Assembly: GCA_029891345.1 (NCBI GenBank)
Contig: CM057006.1
Coordinates: forward strand, 40,709,056-40,773,055
Length of the DNA: 64,000 nt
Source: Dryococelus australis
Taxonomy: Eukaryota; Arthropoda; Insecta; Phasmatodea; Phasmatidae
Direction: 5' to 3'
The position numbers were made by a program, and so were the translations under genes. Positions 22,601 through 34,600 of the stretch are shown here, one piece after another. The notes below the pieces were generated by a model. The model did no database searches. It had not been told where the DNA came from and saw only the letters and a program-made list of their open reading frames with translations. How positions within the stretch are numbered: position 1 is the first letter of the stretch; each line of letters opens with the position of its first letter.

Positions 22601-25600
22601 AGCCCACAGCAGACGGCATTGAACCGTCGACGCAGACAGGTTCACACCCGTTGCAGTGCTCCAGTGTCAAGCGAACACTATGAATGAGGATGTACTGTCC
22701 GCTACGGCCATGCAAACAAGTTGGCGGTCATACTGTGCTGTGGTCACATTGCGTGGTCCAGTACTCGCTCATCGCTGCATACAACCCTCTTCAATCCACT
22801 GGTTCCACACATGCATCACTGTCGCAGCAGCATGCCCTGTACGAGCCGAAATGTCACGGTATGGTAAACCCGTTTCCCGAAGACCAATCATTTTGCCCCG
22901 TTCGAACTCACTCACTCACATGCTGATATGGCACCCTTTGATGTCGACGAGGCATACTGGCACTTGCTTTCACTTCGTTTGACGGCTCTTCACTGACTGA
23001 GCTTAGCGTGCAACACGAACCTTTCCGGTCTCACAAGAGAGGGCGCTGTTGGGCTTACTTATACGCCATCTCTCTGCAGTTGTAATCACTTATTGTTAGT
23101 ACACTGTTCCACACATTCTCAAAGTTTGGATTGATTCGGGCCATTCTTTCTGGGTGTTGCAATTTTCACAAACAACAGTGTAGATAATGTCTTATTAAAG
23201 TTGAAAAATATGTAGTACAAATATGAAATAAAAAAAAAATTTTTTTTGCCATTACCCTTAAAGTGGCTGCTTGCAGAAGCTGTCTAAAACTGTGCAGACA
23301 TTCAATAAAACACATTCGATTCCAAAGCACTCAATTTTTTTTTGTGGTGTTGTTCACCAGGGTGGCTACAGACAGAGAAAGTCAGAGAATTTGAAACAAT
23401 CAGAGAAAATCAGGGAATTTTTTTTAGACATCATGGAATTCATTCTCATTGAAATGTTTTAATTAACTTTTTGCTATCGCCTATTCAGATATGTTTGATG
23501 TTCCTGTCATTGGTATCTTTGTGAAAGGGTCATTTGCTGGATGTCCATGAAATGTGTTGCAAGTGGTGTATTTCAATTGTTTACCATGTGTGCAGCAGCA
23601 TCTAAAGTGCATCTAATTAATTGACTGCAAAAAGTGCATTCTGTAATGTATTTAAATTTTACAATAAGGTTTTACAAAATAAAGCACACATTATATTAAA
23701 TCTGCTTTGGCTGTATCCTCTACTACATTGCACTTTATAATCTTTAACATTAGTTAATGAGTTGGAGTGGCGGTGTGTGTGTGGTATTTTAAACCAATCT
23801 TAGAAAGGTTCCTTGTTGGGTACGACAGTGATAATTCACAAAACATGGAAATTTTTTTCGACTATAGTAGTAGGTGTGGTTGGGTTTTTTGTTTCAAACG
23901 TTTACCAGCAAAATTACCGAAAGGTATTTATTTTGTTGCATACTTTTGCAGTACTCATGCACATATTACATGACTGTTAAAATTCTTTAGAATAGATAGT
24001 CTGGAGAATAGCATTTCCTACCAAAATTTTATTGTCAACGTACAAGGCTTCAGCTGAATGAAATGTCTAAAAACATTTACTTTTATTGCATTGGTATAGG
24101 CTAAGGGAAAATCTGTGAATGGTGGTAGGAATTTAGTTTTATGTATGTTCTGTGTAGCCACCCTGTCTAATTACGAATAGCATTAAATATGTATGTATAC
24201 GTATATAAATACAAGTTTCTCTGGTCCATAAAAGTGCAGAATTTCAAGTTAGAAAATGATTAAAACAGGAGTTTCTGTGATGCTATTTTAATTTAAAAAA
24301 TTTTAATTCACAATTATTCGAATAACAAAAGGAAATGCATCACATTGACGCCATTGGGTGAGACACGAGACGAACGATGACACAAATACTTACTGGTTAT
24401 TTGGGCACCAGCAGTGCTTTCCAATCACCCCACTAGTGACACTCGGGGTTCTCAGGGATGTTGTGAGTTCTGTGTGTCCATCTCACCCGTGCATATTTAC
24501 AAACACGTAGGCAATACTAAACTTTTTCCTAAACATCACCGGAAATAAACACTTAATAAAGTATATGTGACTAGGACACTGTCACTACTGAATAAAAGGG
24601 TCACCGTAGATGTGTTTTTATTGTTATTATGCATACACATCAACGTGGCAATGAAATTATGATTATCTTGGTCATGACTAGTCAATTCTGCTTGGGTGCT
24701 CCCAGCCTGCTATTACTCTAGCGCATGCCTAGATGGATGATCTCACCGAGGTGAGTGAAAGCACAGCCTTCACAAGTGAAAAGGGCTGACAGCCGCTAGA
24801 GTGGACTGACGGTTTTCCTTAAAGACAGGACACTGTGAATTACTAATGAAACCCTTAATACATATTAACACGTGTGATTACTCGGCATCACTAACGCAAA
24901 CTCGTCTGGGCTTGCCCTCCAACATGTGGGTAGTGTGGTGACGGCCTTTACACAGAGCCGGCTAGGATGGGAATAATTGCACCGTACAATAATTACAAAA
25001 TTACATAAACCCTTGAATGATACATGAAACAAGATGGGACACGAGATGAATATTCACAATAAACACACACGTGTGAAAACAATTTTAGATGGCGCGGATG
25101 CCGCTGGCTGAAGTTCGTAGTGGACCATGTGGTGCAGGTGAAATTGCAATATTTCTGCATGTAAATGGCAAACTATATTCAGACAAAAGATTATCCTTGC
25201 TGAGAAAATTATTCTCTTTACAATTGCAGTGGTTACAGACGTGTAACATGCCTGATGGCGGTAAAATCAAACATTACTGTGACAGCGTGGTCAAGTACAA
25301 AAAGCATCAATTAACGTGAAAAATACATTGAACCCTGAATAAAGTTGACATAGAACCCTGAAATAAATATTGCACATACGATGTTACATAAATAAGCTCT
25401 CAAAACGCAATGATGGTGCATACAAAGACTTGGCGTAGGTCGGCTACGTGCTTATACGTGATGTTGCCGTAAAATATTCAAATACGAAAATTACCCTCAA
25501 ATACATACATAAAAATTAAGCCCTTGAAATTGCATGTAGCAATAATGCAGAAGTTACAATGAAATGCCATAAACATAGGTGGATGGCTCCTGATTCAAGT

Positions 25601-28600
25601 TGTGCGGGTCACGTGACCTCTCCGACATCTTTCTCCTCCTTCTCCTCGATTAAGTTAAAAATGCCACAAGGGCGCAATAAATTAGTAAAGCGGAAGTATG
25701 ATGATAGGGAAAATTGGCAAAAACGTATGCAAGCAAAGGTTAACTGGTAAACTAAATGAACTAAGAAAACCGAAATCAGTGAACAAAAGTTTTAGTGCAT
25801 ACGTGACAGTATTTTTACCTCGTCAACTGTCCTCGACAGACTGTCCAGAGACAAGCGTCGCACGGACCTACCATGGCCGCCTACGGGGTTCACATAAGCG
25901 GAAGTGCTATGCACGCCAAGTAAAATATTTTGTTATAGAAAATATAATGGTACGAATTAAATTTATTATTGTTTTACATTTCTATAATTTTCTTATGAAT
26001 TTCAGTATTATTTTAGTGTGTCTTTATGATGGCATTCGTGCCGGAATTTTAAGTGTTCTTAATCTCGGTGCCGCGGGCACTTTGAACTTTATAACCAAAC
26101 AATTTAAAAATAGTAACAAACACTTGAACACAAATTGAGACATATTAAACCCTGCAAATACAATAGAACATATTGTACACTGAAAACTAACATTTATATG
26201 AGAGTTCAAAATTATTGGCCTCTTTGTGCACGTAGAGGGACACGTGCGTGGTGAGCGCCGTCATGTTGTTTTATTGTGACACCACAAAATAATAAAATAT
26301 GCCACTGGACATCTCATAGATGTACCGGTATCTTGTTTACAAAATGACTGCATTTCTCTTCAGTTCTTTGCATGTATCAAGGTGATAAAGCATTTAATTT
26401 ATGTAACATTGTCACTCTTAAAGCTTTTACACTTATAAAACTCAGAAACACAAAACAGCGTGCCTAGCAGCCACCTTAAATTTTAATTTGGGTTTTTGTA
26501 TCATTTCAATGTTGTTGGTAACAATTAAAAAATAATTTTGTCAATTATTTTTACAGATTTACTGGAAACGTAAAACTGAAAGGTGTAATTGTAATTGGAG
26601 GAGAAGGTGAAACACATCCTTCGCGAATGAGATTGTAAGTAATAATGATGGATGTATGTATATTAATGCGTTCAACTTGTTGTCAGCTGCTTTCATACTT
26701 ATAAGGTCAGGGTAATATGTAATACTAAATGGTGTTTTTAAGAGGAGCATGTAGCTGTGTGTTCAAGATCAAGAAGCGAGGGAGCGATACAGACAACACT
26801 AACACGCACCTCTAGAGCCTCATTGCTCCTACATGCAAGGCATGTAGTGTGTCCATCATGATGTTGTACTGTGCAATTTAGATCTGTATCAGTGGGAATT
26901 TATTACACACAATAAAAGCTCACATAATGAACTATGCCCGCGTAGTTGTACTTCACTCATACCACTCTAGGAAACTGCATAGGCATGCTTCAAAAGTGTG
27001 ACATTTAACCATTTTCACAAATATTTTTCTCCATGAATACACTTAGTATGATAAAAGTAAGAATATAGGGCCATAGATAATGTTTTTTTTGCATTTTATG
27101 GCAGAAAGTAGTATTTTCAGAACATTAATTTACTCAGATGTGTGCTCGTGCAAACAATTATTTCACAGAAAAAGTTACAGTATATACTCCTCTTATATCA
27201 TTTAATTATCATTCATGCCTTGCAACATATATACAATCACAGATTCACTTATTTAGGAGACCCAGTGATTTCACATTCGTATCGGCCATTTTTATTCTAC
27301 CATTTCATCCCCAGAGAGCAGGAAATCACAGGCTGGCTAAATCCCTTAAAAATATACCAGTTCACATTCCAGAATTCAAAGGTGATTCAATGAAGAGCCA
27401 CCATTCTGTACTGCCTGTTCATTTGGTGAAATTTGAGAAATGCCACCATAAAATCTTAAAAATTGTGTTTTAGAGTTTGTTTGTGAATTGAGTTGGTATG
27501 TGCATACGAAACCTGCATATGTCTAAAAAATTATGCGAGCACACATTTTTGGCACTTGTAAAAATCAAAGTTTTGAGAGAGAGTGATGCATATTTGTGGT
27601 TTCATAGGTGAAAAGAATGCCCTGACAAATGCATGAATTGTGGTTTAATAGTGGATACCTTTATACATTATATATGGTCAGACTACTTGTATCCCACCTA
27701 GGAGAACTGGGTTCAATCCCCAGCCTCGTCACTCCCGGATTTTCGCAATTGGGAATCATGCCGGATGATGCCCCAAATCCACTAGTTTTCTTGGGAATCT
27801 CCTATTTCCCCAGCCCTTGCATTCTGGCAGCACTACTCCATTCTCACCTCATTTCACCCTCATTGACTCTCCAAGACCTCGTTAAGAGTCACCCAAATCT
27901 CTCAACCCAACCCAATGTAGTTTTCCATCCATGTTCCAGGCTAATGTCGCTGCATAATGTCAGCCTTCCTAATTTCTTATCCATTAGATTAAGGTCCTGG
28001 ATAGCCTATTTAGGCATGTAAAAGGAAGTGTAATTCTGCATGTTGTTGTTGCCTTCATGCAGTATCAACATGGATGAGGGAAGGCTGGTGTTAATGTAGC
28101 CGGCAACTCCACTTGAGGGACGAACCTGTTGTTTTCGACAGACCAAAGAATGTATGCAGCGAGACGAGGAAATGGGTGCAGTTGCAGCAAAATGATAATG
28201 CGAAAGGAAACAGGATTGCCTAAAAAAAAAAAAAAAAACCATATTCCATCAGTGCCCATCACTCTTGCTGCATGAGGAAAACTATCTGAAAAATTTTCTT
28301 CCCAAGAGTCTAGGATTGACTATGTGGCTTTGTATATGTAAATTTATTTTAGGCTCTTGTGTACTTTTTTCCCCAGTGATAATTATGGAAGAGGCAAATA
28401 TGCTAACCACAGTTGATAGTAAATATCTGTAACAAAAACAAAACATTTACTACTCTGTGCAACCAAGTTCATTTACACAAAACTGGTTTTTTTTTTTCTT
28501 TCATATATGCTGTGATAGAGTGTTTATTTCTGTTCCAATTATGTAAGAGACTTTTACTACAATTTATGTCTTCCAGTCTGGTTCAAATGTTTGTAGTGTT

Positions 28601-31600
28601 CAATTTAAAATTTTGTTTTTCGCATGAAACAATATACCCAGTTAATTAGTGATATAATATTGTTTTATTTCAGATTTAAAAATCGTCCCCACATGACATT
28701 TGACGACACGCTGTCAACACCAGACCAAGAATTTGAACTTCATCCTGACACTACGGGAACAATAGAATACTCAACTAAGTAAGTTGTTTATTCCATGCTC
28801 ATACACATTGTTACTATTCTAAAGTTTTATACCTGACTTTTTTGTGGCATTTGTAAAAAAAAAAAATACTTTTATAATAGTTTTTTGTTTCTCCAGTTGT
28901 TACTTAAAAAAAAAAAACATTTATAAGTAGAAGTTAAAAGTGGACACATTTTAAAAATTTAAATGAGAGAACAAACCAGATCTTGCACTTAAAGTAGCAT
29001 TAACATACTACTTAATTGAGTTAATATTTAGACCTTAGTATAAAAATGGTACATTTATATCTCCCAAACTTACTCCTGGAAAACAATACACTGCCTATAG
29101 TCCATTTACAGTTTCTTCGGATGTTTTGAAACAAACCTATGAAAAATCACCCTAGGAATAACATGTCAACCGGTTTTTTAAATAACTTGTATTCCTTAAA
29201 TATATAACACTGTGATAAACTGATGTGTGACGCTCTCAAGATATATGCAACCACAAATACGTCTCACCTGTGCGTATCTCCTTGGCGCACCAAGCGGGGT
29301 CTGAACCAATATGATATCTACCAGAGTACACACAGCTTACGTCCCTTGTTGCGGGGAGTAATACAGACACGTCAATATTTTACTGTTCGTCGCAGTCTGA
29401 GAGCCATGCCAATGACCCCACAGAGAAGATGAGTAAGCCAGCGGCCGAGCGGCTGAAACCACCCCCTACAGTAAAGTAGTTGAAGAGCATGCCAAGCGAT
29501 AGCGCCACCTGCCGCGCTCGGGCCTTCAGCAGACGCCGTAGCAGACAACCCTTGGTTCCGTCTCCAGTGATGTCTTCACTCCCACCCCAGCAGGCCGGGC
29601 GAGGGCAAGTTGGCCAGTAGTTATATCTGCGCGTGGCTCAGAAGCGCCAGTTGTACGTCAGCTCTTCTGAGAGCTACACAGCTTCAGCAGTTCGCTCCAC
29701 CACTGTGTGCGCTGGAGCTCTCTCTGACCGCTTTCTGTCTTCCAGACAACCCAGAAGCTCTTCAGTTCCAACACCAGCTATGCCCAGACCTTCCAAAGGA
29801 TCTCCCCCTGCAGACCTTGGAGATTACCCCTCCTGGTAACGGCAGCCCCACTACCCTTCAGAAAGTGAGCCGCCTTATTCCCTTCAGGAAAAGGAAACAG
29901 AGTAGATAAGGAAAGCTATCAGCTACCTAGTCGAATCTGCCTTCCATTCTACAACGAGGTCCCCTTCACCTGGCATATTGCGTAGTTTACACCTTCGGTC
30001 AGCACAAAGTAGTTAGGAGGTAGTATGGACCACCGTGTCTATTCCTTTCAGGAATAAAACGCGTATTCTCTCTTACTTTGACTTACCTTTCCTTAGGTTA
30101 CTGTGTGATTCCCTGTAAACGCCACGCCCACCAAAGTGAATCAGGAGACCAGGCTTTTACCACCTGATTTTACCGCTTCTACTGTAGGACTGCGAGTCCT
30201 CTCAGGGACTCTTACGTCGATCACACACATATGCTCGACGGCCACCCGTTGGGTGCACCTTGGTGTACCGAGAGGCAGAGCCACAACCGCTAGGAAGGCA
30301 ACCGATAAGGCGGCTAGTCAGCCAGGCCAATTGGTACTCCGTCCACCGCACCGATGTGTTACCGGAGGGGTATTTGATTGGTCTTGGGGGCCTGACTGCC
30401 TTTGGACCCACACCCACAGTTATTGTTGGATGATTCTGAGAACACCCACATTCCAACCACCGCTCCATTTGTGTCACCGGGTGGAGTAAGGGTACAGCTC
30501 TGTGTCAGTTCGGCTGTGGCTGTAGCTGAACACATCTAGCTAGGGACCATACGTTGCCTGCTTCCCTGTAGCGAGGCTGGTAGTAGAACCCCCCATGCCT
30601 TATATCAAAAGAGGTGGGAAGGTTATGCAGGAGAGAAAGGCAGCTGCCACTTACAAGACTACCTGGGGCTGCACCACGATATCTAAGGCACTCTGCCATG
30701 ATAACCTCCGGGACCGAGCTCATGCCGCCCACCAGCTGGAGAAGCATGACCTCCCAGCTCCCTCCCCATCTCTATTTTCAGCCCTAAAGAAAACGCCTGG
30801 GATGCCCCTTCCAGTAGTAGCAGCCATCCATCGAGGGGAAGCTGTCCTGCCCAGCATCGCCTGCCCCTGGTTCAAGGGGAACCGGAGTTCCAGCCCGACT
30901 AAGGCCCTCGCCAAAGACACCAGCCACCGCAGCACCCTCGGGACACCCAGCTCCACCAGCACCACCAGCAGCCGATACCAACTGCCATGACTGGGGCAGC
31001 AATCTAGTCGGAACACCACCAGTGCAGGTAACGCCATGACTGTGAGTCACCAGGTCCGACGGGTTGCACAACCAGTAGTTGACTTTGTGCATAGTCACTA
31101 GGTGGTGCGCCCTACCCTGTATATTGGTCGGGCCCCAGCCTGCCATTCAGATAGTCAGTCGTAAACCCAGTGTGACTGACCTGCAAAAAAAACTAGATTC
31201 GACAGTGACATAGTCATTGACTGTTCCCGAGCCCGTCACACGCCAAAACTTTAAAGTATTGTATTCTTGAATAAATTAAACTTTAACTTCTTCTGTATCT
31301 TGTAATATTTATTTCAAATTAAATAATAATTAAAAATAGTGAAAGCAGCGATGTGTTGGCAAAGGCTAGTAAGAATTAGTTCACAGTTAAAATATTGTTT
31401 TAACGTAGTTTTTTGGTATGCTATTTGTAAATTAGGCATTGCCTATTGATATATTTAAATTTTTAGGTAGCACTGAAAGAAACATATTTCATTGATACAG
31501 TTAAAAATATCAGTGCAAATTACGGTGCTTAGCCCCTAGTGGCACAGTGTTTTTTTCCGTCCGAGGAAGAGACTTGAATAAACTGAACGGAGTTTGTCTC

Positions 31601-34600
31601 TCTCTACCTCTCCCCCCTCTGCCTCTCTCTCTACCCCCCTATCTCCTCCCTCTCTCTCCCCCTCCTGGGAGGTGTCCGGAACATCTGAGCCTATCTAGAG
31701 ATATGCTCACGACTATCCAGATTGTCTAACTCGCTCATTACCTCAGATTGTATGAAAAGTTTGAGCCCAGGAGGGCTTGAGCTACACTGAATAGACTGGG
31801 AGTGTGCCATTATAATTAAGTGTAGTAATTGTGAGCCAATTTCTTAATGCCCCTGAACAGAGGAGGGTGCAGTAGCCAGCTTCGACGTCTAGTCCGACAG
31901 GCCCTACAAAGAGAGTTAATGTTACCCCCGGCTACTGCAGCTCCTAGCCTTACCAGTGTGCCCCTACAGAACACCCAGCCTACTAAGCCTCCCTTTAATC
32001 CACCCAAAGAACTGCCCTCTATAAGTGAGGACTGTAGTTAATTTTTGATTCCTTGCTAGGAATTAGTTGGTCGTGGCCGGATCTAGAATACTTGAGTAAT
32101 CTAGAACCTCAAGAATCCAGACCGTAACCTAGCCCCCTACCACGACTGTGCTCAGTCCGTAGTAATTTCACTAACACGTGTCAAATACATACCACCGCCG
32201 GAAAATTGATAACTGTCACCATTCCCCCTAAACTGGCACATTCCCATAAGGTGGCGATGATTACCTCAGAATTTGTCCCTGTATGCAAAGTAACTAGGCC
32301 GGCCCCGTATAAACGTCCAGTTAGCATACGAGAGACAGAGCAGGAACTGCCAGGAGAAGTATAGTTCATCACCATTTCGTGACTATAGCATACCCATTTA
32401 TTCCCCTTTTTAAATTAATTAGTGACAGATGGTATTATGTATCTTGGCAACCTTTACGGTGATCAGGACCAAACTCCCTGGGGGGGGGGGGAAGTTTATG
32501 CATTCAAGCTCACCCTGGGATTTGATTCCCCTCCTCCACCTATCAAATCTTCTCTGAGCCAGTGCCTCATTAGATCTCTCAATGTGGGTAGATTCACGAC
32601 CCTGCCAGGCAAAGCATGTCTAGAACTCACAGACACTGCTGAATAGTATTCCCATAAATCGAGGATGGAACCAGCACTCCCACTCACCGGATATTATTTC
32701 ATTTATCCGCTAGGCCTGCTAGTCACTAGGCACCCTACTGATAACCTACCGGCGAGCAAGTAGGTGAGGGAGAGAGGGAGTGCGTCAATTGGCGTCCAAC
32801 GTGGGTTGTAAGCTCCAAGTAGTTCAGCTGTGGCGCTCAACATACCATACCATCATGTCAAGCTCAGACGACAGCGTGCATGAACCTCCAGAAGTATCGG
32901 CACAAGCTGGATACTTGTCTGATTGACACACAATGTCCTATCGAAAACTGTAATGGAACGGGTATCAATATGATCCAATGTGAATATTTCCAAAGGCAAT
33001 TCCATTATTCATGCCTAGGATGGGCAGATACCCCTAGGTACATGAATGGGTTGGAATTCAGGTGCCAGCTATGCCAACTGACCCAGGTGGTCACCTGCCA
33101 TTGGCCAGTGTGTGATGGGCAGGGACAGTATACTGTACGGTGCGGAATATGTGCGAATGAATACCACCACAAATGTATAGTTTGGCCGGACGAACGTATT
33201 ACGCGTTCCGGTTAAGTATACCAGTGTGGCGTGTGTAGATGCAATCTTGCACACCGACTCCCAAATCCCGGACCGTGGGTCAGCCCAGCGATCTTCAGAT
33301 TATATACAGAGCTGCAGCTTCCAGAGTTCAGTGGACGACCGCATGAAGACCCGGTCCTCTTCCTGAATGAATGTGAGCGAGAGATGTACGAGCATCAAAC
33401 ACCATCCAAACAGTGGGTAGGCAGGGCATGTCCTCAACTGGGTGGAAAAGCACAACAATGGTGGGAGAAATACGTGGAGTTCATTCAGGAATGGGCTCAA
33501 GTAAGGACCTGTGACTCGCCGCACATTTCGCTGGTGACGAGGGGATGTCGGGGTTAATCACCCACTTTCACTTTCGAACCCAGACCCCTGAGGAGGAGGT
33601 AGAATTGTTTATTCGCCAGAAAGAGTGGATACATAAAAGAATTTATTCAGACCAGAATGAACAACAAAGGATAATGTGTGTTGCTCACACCCTCCTCCCT
33701 TCCTTCCGAAACCTGCTGCTAACCCAGCGGCCTCAAACCGTGGAAGAGCTGGCAGAAAGGGCAAAGGAAATAGAACAAAACAACCGCCCGCAGTCTAGGT
33801 AGACATCCCGGCACACGCCGCCAAGAACGCTGGTCCGGGCCCTTCACCAGACCGCCTGCAGGGTGTGACTCAACCCTTCTGCTACCTGCCGCCTGCTTGC
33901 CATGCTGCTGGCATTGCCTGGGCCACCACTACAACAAAGATTACCCAACCCTGCGAGCTCCGGAAAGGAGAAACCCTCCTCTCCGACCGCAGGGGATACT
34001 ACCCTGTTATTTAATTGGTGGAAAGTCTCTAACAGAGTTCAGTACAGGCCCTATAGTGTATTCATTTGTGTTTGAGTTGTATGTTTTGAAGCATAATCGG
34101 GAAAAGAACTCTACTTTCCCTCTCATTCAAATCTCCTTACCAGATTGATGTGAGCCTAGGGTTATGAGGGTACTAACGTCCATATGTTAGACGTCACTAA
34201 GATGTGCAACTTCAAATAGTAAACATGTGGCTAGGGTGGGGGTTCTCCACGTTGAGGTGAATATTACCCTTTGGGCTTATTTGCATAAACGTCGGACCAA
34301 AGACTAGGTGATTTAAACCCTATACTAAATTTGACAAAATATGTTTCCTTATACGAGGGTTTAGTCTTGGTCACTTTGAGAGACTTCAAATATCACGATG
34401 CCATAATCACGGAGTACATTAGGGTAAGAAAAATAAGACAGGGTCCTTAAGTTCTGTTGGGTGCCCGACTGGTATATAAGATAGGCCTCGTGGGGCATCT
34501 GGTCGGTACAAAATCTGGGATTACAGACCCCACCCTTTGTCTTAACTGGCACTGTACCTTAGGAGTGATGGAAGGAGGGTGCTCCTCCTCGTTGACTGGC

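Larger units (their letters stand above)
18255..26556 (+). other. PITHD1: PITHD1 intron 2
   Basis: About 8.3 kb. Listed elements are a SINE (21140-21434), a Tc1 deletion derivative (22284-23174), a CAGGGTGG-ended transposon (23358-24165) and one 1.9-kb direct repeat (24346-26263). A GC-richer patch at about 18720-20110 is probably an old retroelement, but I found no protein motif in it. It contains a hairpin at 19275-19340. The region 20110-21130 shows nothing recognisable. Confidence 0.75.
26635..28673 (+). other. PITHD1: PITHD1 intron 3
   Basis: About 2 kb. It holds R1 copy 2 and a SINE. The stretch 28020-28270 ends in a run of A near 28222-28239 and could be a retroposon tail, otherwise unassigned. 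Confidence 0.75.

Noticed and set aside
32422-32646. 74-codon frame downstream of a poly-G run as a small gene
   Set aside because: It lies in the presumed 5' LTR ahead of the primer-binding site and has no recognisable domain.
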